Source of the DNA: Bombyx mori | Lineage: Eukaryota > Arthropoda > Insecta > Lepidoptera > Bombycidae | Direction: 5' to 3' | Assembly (NCBI RefSeq): GCF_030269925.1 | Contig: NC_085129.1 | Span: 11,151,501 to 11,215,500, forward strand | DNA: 64,000 bases | Shown: one piece after another, positions 1-13,179 of the stretch | How the letters are laid out: every line of letters begins with the position of its first letter | Position numbering within the stretch: position 1 is the first letter of the stretch | Position numbers and translations under genes: made by a program | The notes under the pieces: model-generated | Told to the model about the DNA's origin: nothing | Seen by the model: the letters and a program-made list of their open reading frames with translations, nothing else | Database searches by the model: none

Positions 1-1158
1 AATCCTACACGAGAACTGGTTTTGCAGTAATTGAGAATACTCATTTTGAATGGCACGCCCGAGGCATTAGCGTAATAAACTATCTGCTTCGGATACATAT
101 ATACCGTCGTGTAAGATACACCTCTGAGATAAGCTCTCATAAAACTACTCCGACTAATGTATTTTTAGATATCAAGACATTTAATATTTGCCTATAATAT
201 AACGGTAGTCAGTTTTTTGTTTTCACACATTTCAAACCAGAATACCGGTTTTTACGTTTCTGTGAGTGTTTAATTTGCAAATAAATGACCAACTTGATTA
301 TTACTGACTGAATCGAGCGAACACAAAATAAATTCAACAATTCTTTGTTTCTTAACGTCTAGGTACTTTCTAAAAGTTTTCTTCTTGTTGACTTAATTAT
401 TTCTCTTTATTGATTTAATATTTAGCTTTTGTACAATGTTGAAGAGCAAAAAACGTTTAACTTAAAACAGGAAGCGAGTTCTTTTGTGTCCTCCTAAATG
501 TCCTTTGAGTGGAATAATACGTCCGCGATAAAACCCGATAAAACGTGCTTTCATTTCGTGCGACAGTTGGGAGTGACAGTATTGTGACGTCACTGAATCG
601 TTCGCCAACCACCCCGCTTACGAGGGTGGCTACAAGGGGGTCGACAGAGACATGTAACGTGTCACATTAATCATAAAAGGCCATATATAATACCATCAAC
701 GTTCGTTATAATGAGAATTTGATATCGCATTGTTTGACTTTCAATAACTTACCTATATTTTTATTTATGTAGTGTAAAAGACTATTTAGAAAGATAATAA
801 AAATAAATTCCCAAATATATGTTAGATAGATATTTCGCATAAACATAAATTACTTATGCAAGCTATTACAAAGTCCGGCATTCGGATTTTAACACCTAGT
901 CTAATCTTGAGCTTTCTAAAAAGATTTGAATGAATTATAAAAACACGTTTTTGTTTATAGTTATAAATTTTAGTGTCTATTTATTTAACAAAACCGGTTT
1001 CTTTCGAACAAGTTTTATTTTTATTTACGGTTTGACCTTCTGCTACGCTCAATTTGAATATTGTCACGGCTCAATATGTTTGGCGTTTACGTAACGACAA
1101 TGCTTAAAAAATATTAAACAGGGCACACAATTTTAATGCACGTATTCAATGACAGCTC
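1..1158. other. Non-coding, AT-rich; no feature recognised
   Basis: No exon, RNA gene or repeat was recognised. A small GC-richer spot at about 590-650 (CACCCCGCTTACGAGGGTGG) stands out but has no clear splice sites. Confidence 0.4.
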
Positions 1159-1345
1159 TTTTTTTCTTTTTTATTGCTTAGTTGGGTGGACGAGCTCACA
1201 GCCCACCTGGTGTGAAGTGGTACTCGATCCTATAGACATCTTCAACGTAAATGCGCCACCCATTTTGAGATATAAGTTCTAAGGTCTCAGTATAGTTACA
1301 ACGGCTGCCCCACCCACCCTTCAAACCGAAACGCATTACTGCTCA
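1159..1345 (-). mobile_element. BMC1/L1Bm-type LINE tail (family A), truncated
   Basis: On the + strand it begins with a poly-T tract and TTATTGCTTAG, followed by GGTGGACGAGCTCACAGCCC. The minus-strand reading therefore ends AAGCAATAAAAA. It is 5' truncated at about 1345. It matches the other family A copies across nearly its full length. Confidence 0.75.
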
Positions 1346-2736
1346 GCTACGAAAGCTCAGTTTATATTCGCTTTAAACTTGATTCCAGTGAGAAGAGATA
1401 CGGAACAAATATTGCCCGGATGGGTAAAACTTTGTTGGCAACGTGGTTCAGTCAAAGTTCGGTCACTTTCGTTCAATGTTTCGCGACTTGCTTCGTCGGC
1501 GGGAGGCCAACTTTTGAATGTGACTTAAGTTTCCAAGGTTGGAAATAACTTTTCTAGGTGCCCGGTGGCAAACAATATTGCTTTACATAATTATGTACTC
1601 TTTGTCCTTACTCGGCATAGTCACGTTTTAAAAGCCCTATCAGTTGTTTTCGTGGCAACGTGTATTGGACCAAAATTTTGTTTACGTTACCTATACACAA
1701 CGCACACAAAACTTTCAAGACCGGGAACTTAACTTCCTTGAAACTTCTACACAGCTCTTAAACATACTCGATTACATAGTAAGGTTATGATTGAAACTAT
1801 AATTAAAAAAATATATTCAAATTTGTATCTCAGAGATTACGATACGAAATACATAGTTCCATTATGTCTCTAAACCAATATGTATTATAGCCTTGGGTAC
1901 AAACGTAGCAATTTGAACAGCTATGTACTTAGTACGTAGCGACTCGATTCTCCAAACATGAGATATTTGCTTGTGTGTGCACAAAGCGACGTGGTAGCGA
2001 CAGTCCTTTGTACCAGTTAACGGAATTCAGATATTGGATAAGCTTCCGTCGAGCTCCGCATGTATATATCTAACAATTTAATTTTAATTGGTTGTGGCGT
2101 GTCGGAATCGTATTTCGTTCGCGTTGCGTTGTTGCGCTTAAACCTTAAGCTTGAATTGCAAGCACGAGGAAATTTATTGGACATGCTATTTATAAATGAG
2201 TTTTTGGACAGTTGCTAATTGATTTTGCGCTAGTCGTTTCTTTCAAATTAAATTCTCAATATTCCTTTATTAGAGGATATTAATCTATTCAAAGTTTTTT
2301 TTTTTATATGGTCGATTCGAAAGTCTCATAAAATTTTCACAAATGGCAATGAATTTGAATATTAGCGACCACAACGCACACATACAAATCTACTGTCGTA
2401 CACGTAATAAATGAATTCTGTAACAACGTAGGAATCACGATAAACTACCTATCGGTATAGCAACGTCGGAGGAATATGGTGAATTTCGTGTTTTAGTGTG
2501 CGGCATTTACAGTTTGCATAATTTAGCATATTTACCGTAAATCTACTCGAAGCAAGATACTGCATTAGGAATGCCACGTTTAAATCACATCTCATTGAAA
2601 TTGTTTTGGGAGTAAACTAAAAGTAACGTTCATATGCTTTCAACGTACTTTAATACATAACTAGAGGTCCCGCTGTAGTCGAAATTCCACTATAATTAAT
2701 TGGAATTGTAAGTTTGTACACTATTATGGTCCTATT
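1346..2736. other. Non-coding, AT-rich; no feature recognised
   Basis: Mostly AT-rich sequence. GC-richer spots at about 1480-1510 and 2095-2130 hold no frame or splice sites I can support. Confidence 0.4.
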
Positions 2737-3080
2737 GTTACAGATTTCGCCAAGACTACACTATAGACAAATGCTCGTAATATTAAAGATAAACAATACT
2801 AACCTATTCTCAACTCGACTACCAACTTTAAGCAATAACAAAATTTTGACAATTAACAAAGAGTATATGTGTGTGTGTGGGTGTGTGTCAAATACATGGT
2901 AGTGTGTGTAATGTTTTCTTTATTGATTTAATGTATCTTTTATGCATTGTTCAAAAAAAATATTAGCATTGTGCACTTCTTCTCTATATTCTCTATAAGT
3001 GTAGAAAATTTCATACTCCTCCGTCCGCCGAATTTTCGTAAAAAGGGATATAAAGTTTTTGCTTCACGTATTAATATATA
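2737..3080 (+). repeat. Left arm of a large inverted repeat
   Basis: This segment matches the reverse complement of 4721-5060 along its length. Shared blocks include CATACTCCTCCGT, ATTTTCGTAAAAAGG and GCTTCACGTATTA, and both arms hold a GT/CA microsatellite at the same relative place. Similarity is imperfect but continuous, about 340 bp per arm. It is probably a dispersed repeat present twice in opposite orientation, or an inverted duplication. A short 62-codon frame inside it is not a gene. Confidence 0.75.
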
Positions 3081-3099
3081 GACATAATTATTTGAGAGA

Positions 3100-3228
3100 A
3101 AGAGAGAGAGAGAGAATACACTTTATTGCACACCAAAACACAATTTACATTAAAAAATAGTCAAAAAGCAGTAAGATTTGTACAATAGGCGGTCTTATCG
3201 CTAAAAGCGATCTCTTCCAGACAACCGT
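3100..3228 (-). mobile_element. 3' end of a LINE-type element (family D)
   Basis: The segment contains a GA run (about 3100-3115), then ACTTTATTGCACACC and a block ending GCGATCTCTTCCAGACAACC. Read on the minus strand it starts GGTTGTCTGGAAGAGATCGC and ends GTGCAATAAAGT, a widespread lepidopteran retroelement tail with a poly-A signal. The conserved block recurs at 44931-44974. The precise clade is not determined. Confidence 0.55.
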
Positions 3229-3361
3229 TTAATTTAGAGAAATAAAATTTGAAGTAAAACTTTATACTTTATACGCAAATAAAATATACCTGAAAATATA
3301 ATCAATCAAAATCAGTTGGTTCAATGCCGCTAACATAGTTTTTTTAGGTTTAAAAATAAGA

Positions 3362-3793
3362 TGCCGTTAGAACGCTTTTTCATGACATCAATGCGACACG
3401 ATAACCTCCCCTTTAAGATAGTCGCCACTGCCCGCTGGGATTCCCGTCGGATCTTCTCAGCGGGGTCGCGATTCCGATTTGATGCTAGATTCATTCACGA
3501 AGCATTTGCCCTTGAGCTGTTAGGCCTCGTTGAAGCAAAAAATGTTAGTTTACTGTTGGTAGGACCTCTTGTGAGTCCGTGCGGGTAGGTACCACCGCCC
3601 TGCCTATTTCTGCCGTGAAGCAGTAATGCGTTTCGGTTTGAAGGGTAGGGCAGCTGTTGTAACTATACTGAGTGAGATCTTAGAACTTATATCTCAAGGT
3701 GGGTGGCGCATTTACGTTGTAGATGTCTGGGCTCCAGTAACCACTTAACACCAGGTGGGCTGTGAGCTCGTCCACTTATCAAGCAATAAAAAT
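3362..3793 (+). mobile_element. Longest family A (BMC1/L1Bm-type tail) insertion, with core
   Basis: The copy includes about 80 bp of 5' sequence, the core CGGATCTTCTCAGCGGGG and TCGCGATTCCGAT shared with families B and C, and then the whole A tail ending AAGCAATAAAAATAAA. Flanking AAAATAAGA (3353-3361 and 3794-3802) is a likely target-site duplication. A 75-codon frame at 3361 is a by-product of the repeat. It lies between the arms of the large inverted repeat. Confidence 0.75.
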
Positions 3794-4194
3794 AAAATAA
3801 GACACAGATGATTTAAGATAGTTACTAATTTCATAGTGTTTGGTTAGAATTTATCTACAAGATATACGATTACACTAAATAAATAATACGTAAGATAAAA
3901 ATAAGCTTGCCAACCGATTTCATTGTCATTTAGATCACAAAATCGATTATATTTTTTTAAATAAGCACATTTAATATATTAAAAGTCATGATTATGTATT
4001 ACAATGAATTAAATAAGATAAGGGTCGTGAACTAAAAGGCTAATCTTATCCGATGATAAGATATTATTAAGCTCAGTCCGTATTCTGATAAAATTAATAA
4101 TTCAGTGTAGTGAATGTAGCAATCACAATGAAAACAGCTTTAATCTGTAGATATGAGCATGACGTTATCTTCTACCTACATTTCCATTTTTTCC

Positions 4195-4427
4195 TTTTAT
4201 TGCTTAGATGAGTGGACGAGCTCACCTGGTGTTAAGTGGTTACTTGAGCCCATAGGCATCTAGAACGTAAATGCGCCACCCACCTTGAGATATAAGTTCT
4301 AAGATCTCAGTATAGTTACAACGGCTACTCCACTCTTCAAATTGAAACGCATTACTGCTTCACGGCAGAAATAGGCAGGTTGGTGGTACCTACCCGCACG
4401 GACTCACAAGATGTCCTACAACCAGTG
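4195..4427 (-). mobile_element. Family A LINE tail
   Basis: The segment runs from TTTTATTGCTTAGATG to CCTACAACCAGT and aligns with the other copies, with a small deletion of the CACAGCC block. It lies in the inverted-repeat spacer, facing away from the copy at 3362. Confidence 0.8.
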
Positions 4428-4720
4428 AATATAAGAAAATTTCTTATCATAATGCTTGGGCTTAATAGTTTAGTTCTCACTCCCGAGAATATCAACAATA
4501 ATAATTTTTCTAACTTGTCCCAATTCCACAAAATACCCGTGTTCAAGGAAAGTTAAGAAACTTATACTTCGATCTAGATTTCGGAGATTGTTCCATTTAT
4601 CGTTTTCATATTGGGATAAACACTCACACACACGTCATACTCCTCAGCATAAAATAATTTTCAAAGCAAAAATAGTCAGATCACTCATACTATCTGCTGT
4701 AATCTACCTAAAATAATTTA

Positions 4721-4906
4721 TATTATAATACGTGAAGCAAAAATTTTGTACTCCTTTTTACGAAAATTGCGGGAACGGAGGAGTATGAAATTTACCACAC
4801 TTATAGAGAACGTAGAGAAGGAGTGCAGATGTTAATATTTCTTTGAAATTTTGCATAAAAAACACAGTAAATCAATAAAAAAAATTACACACCCTACCAT
4901 ATACTT

Positions 4907-4944
<38 letters not shown>

Positions 4945-5060
4945 AATACTCTTTTGTTTATTGTTAAAGCTGTGGTCAAATTGAGAATAGATTAATATTG
5001 TTTGTCTTTAATATTATTTGTCTATAATGTGGTCTTGGTGAAATCGCCGGTATCTGTGAT
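4721..5060 (-). repeat. Right arm of the large inverted repeat
   Basis: This is the reverse complement counterpart of 2737-3080. The arm contains a perfect AC dinucleotide run at 4908-4942, where the left arm has an interrupted GT run. The spacer between arms is about 1.6 kb and holds three other repeat insertions. Confidence 0.75.
4908..4942. repeat. (AC)n microsatellite, about 17 units
   Basis: A perfect AC run lies inside the right arm of the inverted repeat. It is probably length-polymorphic. Confidence 0.95.
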
Positions 5061-6346
5061 TAAAGAAGTATAGTTTTTGACAGTAGAATCATAATAATGT
5101 TTAAAATTATAATTTAAATTAATTATGGTCGAATTTCGACCGCTAAGCGACCACTAATCTACCTAAAACGACCTAAAATATTACCACAAAGCTATCTAGC
5201 AGGAAATAGATTGATCCATTATCAGCAAATGGAATGTTTGTCTCATCAAATTCCTTCCTCGGGTTCGAATGTGAATCAATGACTCACCTCGAGAATTACC
5301 TTTGTTATTATATTTAAAAGTAATTGCAGCATGATCAAGTACGTTAATAAAACGCACGGCAACACCATCCGGCCGCAATTACGTGAAGGTCAGTGACACG
5401 CGACGCGCTAGTCGCGCTAGCCGGCCGTGCGCGTGAATCACCCTCAGTTAATTAGAAGAAAAGCGTCAGTCTGCGGGGGGCTTTATGTTTGTTTCGTTTC
5501 GAGGCCGCTGTTGTTTATTTGTTCCTAAGCGTGGCGTAGGCGTGCTCTATTTAGTTTGTTTGAATGTGGATCAGGTCGCAGGCGTGTCTGATGATCAGGT
5601 GGTTTGTTTCGGGAATTGATGTCATCGACAGTTCCCTTTGATGTCTTGGATGAAAGAATCTAAACAATACTTACCTAAATAACGTGTAAATAGATTTATA
5701 TTTCGATGGCTATTTTAGGACTAAGTTGTCCTTTAGTTTTTACTATAATACGTTACCAAGAGAAATGTAGTCACAAAATGACATATTAGAGACATGAATT
5801 CTTAGAAAATACAATTCCTAATTAAAATACAGAATTTAGAACGTCACGAGTTAGAGCCTAGAACTTTACAGCGAGTAGTAAAAACGATATAACGCGATAG
5901 TAACATGGAACAGTAGAAACAGGTTGAACAGTACAAAAAACTGGATGAAACTTTTCGAAACAGAAATAGAAAAAAAACAGATAACGCTAGCAATTTATAT
6001 TTAAAAAAAACAATAAAGACTAAAAAATAATTCATAATTTGTCATGAATTCGTGGCTATTTGAGAGCGCTTGTGAAGGCCTACTTGAATAAAAACGTTTT
6101 GATTTTAATTACTTATCTAAAGATACATTAAGCGTCTGTGTGTGCGTTGGCCTTATTTCAACCTTCGTTTTTGTGTATGATTTGTGAGTAGTGTTTTTCC
6201 ATAATTTTTCACTACACCGCTGTAGAATGTCACGCATCTATTTTTCATAATTAATCTAACTCGTGCCAATAGGTTATGAGACTGGCTCTCGGAAATTACA
6301 AACAACAGAATATAATGGAATAAGTTAACATAACTAGTATATATAA
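5061..6346. other. Non-coding stretch with one GC-rich patch
   Basis: A compact CpG-rich patch at about 5385-5480 (CGCGACGCGCTAGTCGCG and following) resembles the GC-rich islets elsewhere but lacks the ATGGC motif. The remainder is AT-rich with no supported feature. Confidence 0.35.
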
Positions 6347-6562
6347 AGGGTGGATGAGCTCTCGGCAGACCTGATGATAAGTGGTTATGAGAGCCCATAG
6401 ACATCTACAGCGTAATGCCGCCACCTACCTTGAGATATGAGTTCTAAGGTCTCAGCTTTAACAGTACAACGCCTTCAAACCGAAACGCATTACTGTTTCA
6501 CGGCAGAAATAGGCAGGGTTGTGGTACCTACTCGTGCGGACTCACAAGACGTCCTACCACCT
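6347..6562 (-). mobile_element. Family A LINE tail, lacking the poly-A end
   Basis: Similarity starts at GGGTGGATGAGCT without the usual TTATTGCTTAG and continues to GTCCTACCACC. Small open frames that cover it on both strands are not genes. Confidence 0.7.
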
Positions 6563-7512
6563 ATAAATTCTAGATGCTTTAAGAAATTAATCGATTTTAA
6601 TATTTTACTCAAAATATTATTCTATTCTGGTCGGTTCTTTCAAAGTCTTATTTATCAGCACTCGACTGTTAGAGCCATTTGCAGCTGATAGCGTTTTAGG
6701 TTATGTACTCAGAATATCTCGAGATAGTGTAAGAGGTTACCAGTGTTTGCATTCGTCTTTGTCACAGATAACGCTATTATTATTATTATAACGATAAAAT
6801 TGTGTACATTTAGATAAAACTTGTAAATTACGTGCTACCACGTGTTTTTAGGTCAATTATTCGCAAAATATACAATTTTTTTTATGCAAATCGTTGCGAT
6901 TACGAGAACAATAGTCGGGGGAAATCGACACCGTGAAGAGCGAAGCACCTGCGTAGGCATAATAAATCGTGTCGGGCTCGTCACGTCGTCGTTACGTAAA
7001 GAACAATGGCCGGCTGTGAACGCGGCCGTGAACGCGACTCGAATATACGCGAAATCTATTACATTTATTTATTCAATTTTATTCAAACGACGGCTCCTCA
7101 AATGACATTGGCGTGGAATCGCAAATGGCTGACGGTAAAGTTTCCGTCCCCTCGCACTGATACTGTAAACAATTATATATTTCCATATTACAATTTTTTA
7201 TGTCTAATATGTAGTCAGTATTCGAGAATCAATTTGATGAACTTCGTATTAAAGTTTTCATTACAAAACCATTCCTTAGACTTAATTTTTAAGAATATAG
7301 TTTTCTTATATAACACCAAAATTTGGTTTATGAACACGATTATACGTTTATCTTGATTGTCGACACGGATGTTGGGCTATTATGTAAGGGTGTGTTCTTC
7401 AAATAGAAGATAGTTCAAGTGTCGATGTATCAAGAAAAAACATTATTAGAAGACAATTTATAACAATTTTAATTTACAATAAATTTTCCTGATCATTTTC
7501 GAGGTAGGTACG

Positions 7513-7704
7513 TTTTTATGAGTTTAGATGGGTAGACGGATTAACACAACTTCGAGTGTTAAGCGGAAACCAGAGCTCATAGAGACAGTCGCAGCCCACC
7601 TCGAGATATTCTATCTTGATCTATATGCTTTATAATAACGGTTTTCCTACTAAAGAAGCAAGATAGCGATACTAATTTGTGTGAGCTCACAAGACGTCCT
7701 GTTG
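7513..7704 (-). mobile_element. Strongly decayed family A tail
   Basis: The family order is recognisable (GATGGGTAGACGG, GAGCTCATAGAGAC, CACCTCGAGATAT, CTCACAAGACGTCCT) but with many substitutions. It is an old copy. Confidence 0.55.
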
Positions 7705-9512
7705 ATGTTGCATATCATAAGAATTACTCGGAAGAGTAGATAGAAACAGGTAAAATGTTATGTAAACATATTATTAAATATGACGCACCAGTAGAGTAGT
7801 TTGGTACAGTTATGAATTTAACAATGTAAATGATGACATTATCTAGCGGGAATTTACCGCAATAAATTTAATCTCGTCAGAGCGTCTTCTTCGAAGTATC
7901 TGTAGTTGCCGAATTCTAGTCATGAAATCGACACAGTGATGTCGATTACAAAAGTAGGCAATGTCTAAATAATTTTAAACGGATATTATTGTTAAAATCC
8001 ACGTGCTTCAATAGCAGCAGTGACATAAGCTGAAGTATATTTATTTCGTGGAACAAATGTATGATCAATAAACCTGGATTTGTCCTCAACTGCTATTTAC
8101 CTCATGAATGTAATACCGGAGCATAATCATATATGAATTTATAAGAAATATACAAAAGCTTCATTGTACACGCTAAACAAACCGGAATCCTTACATTCGA
8201 CGTTACGTTATGTGTACTTTCACCTCGGAGTACCGTTACCCGAACGTAAGCTGTTCGCATGTTGCTAATAAAATATTCAATCTTGATTAACTCTGAGCTT
8301 GGAGCCGAATATTTGTCTCAATAGAAATAACAACAATTTCTTAAAGCAGGATTTTTTTATATAATTACTAAAATACGTGGGAAGGTTAAGAGAGCAACTT
8401 GAAATTTTAATCTTCGGCTTTGAAATAGGCCTTCATTTCACTTGAATTTACAATCTTCTTTGGGTTCGTATCTCTTGCTTGTAAAACAAAGATTTTGAAT
8501 TTGTTTTCTCTACTGAGAATTACAATCGTTATTGTATGTTATAATTATTATATTATTCAAAGCTTTACTCAATTTTAACTGTTATTTTATAATTAAAACT
8601 ATTCTTTGTAAATAAATCTAATGTTTATTATTAGCAATAAAATTAGTAATGTATAAGTATATTATAAGACATTTCATCTCAGAAGCTACGCTGAGGTGTA
8701 GGTTCAATATTGTTATTAATGGCCGAAACAACAATTTGAATTTGTAAAATATTTATCATACGCAATAAACACATTGATGCTATCTGAAATTCTTATATGT
8801 TACGTTTCCATGCCCACTAAATATTTTCGTGATTAATTCAAAATCTTTAAACGTAGCGTATTAAACCAAACACGGGGATCAAAATCGGGCATAAAAACAT
8901 CATGGCAGAACTTGTATCAAGAACGCAAAGATTATTTATTCCAAACGACAAAACTGTAAATCACTACAATCCACATCGCGTGAGTTGTACAAATCACGAC
9001 TTCACAGGACCACCAGAGTCCGAGAATTTTTCACAAGTTGACGCAAATGCATTCTTCACACAATTATCAACTGCTGTGGGTACTCTCGCCCGTTACGACC
9101 TTTTATTTGCCCTGCTCGCTAACACCGGACCGGTTTCGAACTAAAAACCGGTAACATAAAATACACGATTCGGTCTCTATCTTGGATGTAATCTTCGATA
9201 TACATTCATCTCTCTAAACGGGAAGATTCATGGTGCCCTTTAAAGGGAATTTCGCTGTCGAATCTTAATCGCTTCCTAGAAGAATTTATCACCGGCCTTT
9301 CGTAGAACCTGCCCGTTGCAGTCGTCCCTTTTATGTTATGTTAGGGTCGGCACTCGGTAATGTGGTAGTTTTATTTTAGATTGAAAGGAACCGCTAATTG
9401 AATTGGAATGCAGTCTTTTTTTATAAGCGATTACGAGTTTTCTCTCGTACTTATTTTTCTAGTAGCATTATACCACAAGGTTAGGGTACCTAAAAGGTTT
9501 AGTTTATAATTC
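7705..9512. other. Non-coding stretch with one doubtful small frame
   Basis: Only 8902-9144 attracts notice: an 80-codon + strand frame starting MAELVSRTQRLF, with CGC|GTGAGT at 8980 offering a possible donor. I do not recognise it and it is not called as a gene. The region is otherwise AT-rich. Confidence 0.3.
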
Positions 9513-9762
9513 TTATTTTTTATTGCTTATATTTGTGAACGAGCTCAAAGCTCACCTGGTTTTAAGTGGTTACTGGAGCCCATAGACATCTACAGTATAA
9601 AGGCCGCCACTCACCTTGAGATATAAGTTCTAAGGTCTTAGTATAGCTACAAAAGCTGCCCCGCCTTTCAAATCGAAACGCATTACTGCTTCATGGCAGA
9701 AATAACCAAGGCGGTGGTACCTAGGTACCTACCCGTGCGGAATCACAAGAGGTCGTACCATC
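9513..9762 (-). mobile_element. Family A LINE tail
   Basis: A complete tail from TTTTTTATTGCTTAT to GTCGTACCATCG, with a small local duplication of CTAGGTACCTAC near its 5' end. Confidence 0.8.
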
Positions 9763-10929
9763 GTTAAAAAGTTAATCACCAAACAAAGCATAGCACATTT
9801 AAAAATGCACAAATAACATTTCGCTATTGCTGTTTTTATTGTTTCAACCTATTTATTCGAGTCATACATTGAAAGAATCTAATTACCAATAATTTTCAAG
9901 ACAGCGAAAGTTACGTCATGCGCTTGTAGTCGCGTGAACGCAGCGTAAATTGATCGTTGCGCTGATTGACGCTCATTGCCATTTGTGCATTAAATTAGCT
10001 ACTTGCAATATTACTGCCATTTATAAATAAATTATCAACGCATTACCTACATTCATACTAGTTTTTGTTTAATTTAATATAAGAAACAGGTTCATATTAT
10101 TCTCGGTCTAAGGTCGATTTCTTAACGTCGGTCGTTCGAATATAAGCTGTGTTAATTTTTTTAATGATTATTGATAAGTTTTTCGTCTTGGATTTTTTGC
10201 ACGGTGCAAATATATCACTGTGCCGTTAGTCTTTTATTTAACGAGTGTAATCTGTTGTAATTAATCACTGTTCGCGTAGGATGTCTCCGCTACGACAACC
10301 ACACGCAGTGCTCGTTTAATTATAGACGTTGCTGTATCACTGTTACGTTGTTATGGAATTATCTTTAATTACTATCAGTCAATTCATAAAATTGTATTAC
10401 ATAACGTAACGTATATTTTTAATATAAAGATACTGTCATGTTTATTACGCGTAGTAATAATAGAGCAGCTACGATTTTTTTGTATATGATTTACGATTCG
10501 GTTCAATGAAGATGTTACGATTTATCGGTATTATTACTGTCGAAGTATCGATGTGTGTTTCTTACTAAAATAAACCGAACTTGCTTGAAATCAGCCTTGG
10601 TAAAAGTTAACAGTACATTTACCGATTTTCTTGGAAATGAAATAGAATTACGCGGTAAAGTTATTGCTTTCTATTTAAAGTATTTCGTTTCAAGGCTACA
10701 TTTTACTTTATTTTGTCTAATTACAAATGGTACTATTATTTTATAGGATTTTTCTGTAGATAATATTCCTCTGTAGAAAATATCATAGTTGGGATACATG
10801 CCACAAAATTACATTTAGATTATTATGTAGATATATATTATTCATAAATTAATTCCTAATTGTATTAATATTGAAATCGGTCAAATATATAGGAAGCCCT
10901 AAGTGGAACGACAATTTTAAACCGGCAAT

Positions 10930-11120
10930 AGCAAATTTGTATCCGCAGCGATACGAGTGTGGGAAGGGTGCACATGTTCGTCAAAATGGCGGCTGCGGCA
11001 CGCGCAGTAATGGCTGCCGAGTGTCGGCCTTGGGTCGTACTCGCAATCAGCTTATTATTCAATCTCATGTCGCGAATTGGTCCGAGGTCCACCGGACGTT
11101 GAACCTACCGCTCTATTCTA
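10930..11120. promoter_or_regulatory. GC-rich islet with YY1/PHO-like motif AAAATGGCGGC
   Basis: A short GC-rich patch lies inside AT-rich DNA. It carries AAAATGGCGGC at 10983-10993 and a second TAATGGCTGCC at about 11008. The core GCCAT, in its reverse complement ATGGC, is the known binding core of YY1 and insect Pleiohomeotic. Both strands have open frames here (about 75-93 codons) that resemble no family and are probably by-products of GC richness. It may be an enhancer, a Polycomb-type element or a minor promoter. Confidence 0.4.
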
Positions 11121-11690
11121 ATCATTTGAGTTTGTTTAGAGAAGTTCCTTAGGCTGTTTATTACATGACACGTTTGCTTCGAAAGCGTGTTCTTATTAAA
11201 ATAAAGAAAGTGGAAATGTCGACGATGACGATACCTTTAAAAATTAAATGAAACCACCTCAAAGCATTAATTGGACAAGGTGCATTTTTCCCTTACATAT
11301 TCGCTCGTAGCCTTAAGGGGCTTAGCAAGGTGCACAATTCATTCCAATTCATTCATGTAATCGTGAACTATTTGGTATTTCGAATTCCTGTTATATTAGA
11401 AAACCGATAATATATTTATAACGATAAATTATATAAAAGAAAACCAGAACAACTGGTACGCTATCTCTGTCTTAATTTAGATTTCCGTTGATAATGTAGG
11501 TAAAATACGATAGTCGAGATGCTTTCAGCTCAGTGCCAATATAACTTAAAACTGGTGTCAAAATCACAAAGAAAATCCCATTTAACATTCCAAAGGTCGT
11601 CGGTCGGCGAGGTTGACGTAAATCCGACACGGTCCGTTATGTCTTCTCAGAGAACAATAGCGTGTTCTCACTGCTCGACTAATGAGAAAT

Positions 11691-12070
11691 TCACGTCCTT
11701 ACGGATCCATCAGATCCAATAACTCTTGCATTAGATACCTTCAGCTCTAACACTAGGAGCAGGCTGAGGAACCCCGGTAACCGTACGCGTCGAACTCGAC
11801 AAAGAGGTCGACGTGCAGCCTAACCCATGCATCAGCCCGCTGAGTTTCTCGCCGGATCTTCTCAGTGGGTCGCGATTCCGATCCGGTAGTAGATTCATTC
11901 GCGAAGCAACTGCTCTTGAGTTGTTAGGTCTCCTTCGGAGGCGCTCGGGCAGTTGTTAGCAAATCCCACCCCTCCTGGCTGAGCATTTGCTCGCCCACCT
12001 GTCCTGGTGAAGCTGGAAAGGCCTCCGGGCCACCAGTAATCCTTCAATCATAAAAAAAAAAAAAAAAAAA
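11691..12070 (+). mobile_element. Family B retroelement tail with poly-A and 13-bp target duplication
   Basis: The insertion is flanked by perfect copies of ACTAATGAGAAAT (11678-11690 and 12071-12083) and ends in an A run, so it arose by target-primed reverse transcription. It contains CTAGGAGCAGGCTGAGGAAC, the shared core CGCCGGATCTTCTCAGTGGG, and a tail (GGCTGAGCATTTGCTCGCCC, CTGGAAAGGCCTCCGGGCC) not found in family A. No coding capacity remains. Confidence 0.85.
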
Positions 12071-13179
12071 ACTAATGAGAAATATTTGTTTTCAGCTTCA
12101 CACAATAGCACTGTTCATCGTTGCTTTTAATATTTCCATCTTAAACACAGTAATTATTTTCTTTTGTTACCACGTTTATTTGTGCCTTTCTATTTTCATT
12201 TATTAGGTATTGCTTTGTAATATATTACAGTTATAAACGTTAATAAAATCAAGAACATAATTGTAGGTTTAATAGCCGGATGTGAACTGTCGGTAACCAG
12301 AGCAATAATAGTGATAGATACAATAAAATTATTGTTTCGTTTGTATCTAAATAAAGCAAGTAATAAATTAGTGTTGGTAACGTTCCGATGGTTCGACCTT
12401 GATTGAAGGCTCATTAGTCGTGCAGTCAAGACGAGCCAGACTACGCATTGAACCGGTCCCGTTCGTGAGCTGTCATGATTTATGCTTTTGCCTTTACAAA
12501 GAACTTGTTTTTTTACTAGACCGGTTTCGCCCGGTCGTTTGGTTTTTGTTGCGCTACCTGGATGCCGGGGGAAAAAATATAGTGTCAGCTTTTTTCGTCG
12601 TAATAATAATACAGTGGATTCCTTTTGTAGCGCACGCGGACGTGGGCACTGCTAGGAACGTGATGTGATGGCGCTGTGGCTTCATTATATTAATGGACTC
12701 GACCGGATGAATACAAAGACGGAGCCTTTAAACTTTATCGCGTGTAGAATATACGTGTTCCCGGTATACGTGGCGTGAAATTAAGATTTATGAATATGAC
12801 AGCAATCGCGGTTAACGTTCATTTAAATTATGTAGGAGAACCAAATACATAACACACTAATCTGTGTTACTATGGTATCTCAATTGTAGTCTCTACATTA
12901 TGTTATCGCGCCTGCTCCAATAATATTTACTCTAACAGCAAAACCTACATATTACATATGCATAAAATGTGTCGACACAATCGCTAAATTGTAACATGTT
13001 TAATTTAAGCTGCTATTTACAAGATAAATAAATGTAGGCTAACAACGTTTATTCGTTTATTTATACGAAACTACTCTTGTTTGCCTCAATTATCCTGTAG
13101 TGTTAATTAGTGCGTATAAGTCAAACAGCTAAACTACGAACTGATCGACGACCTCTATTCGACATTGAAAACGCGAGGC

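Noticed and set aside
4908..4942. Regular repeats considered as a possible CRISPR-like array
   Set aside because: It is a simple AC microsatellite in a eukaryotic genome, with no spacers.
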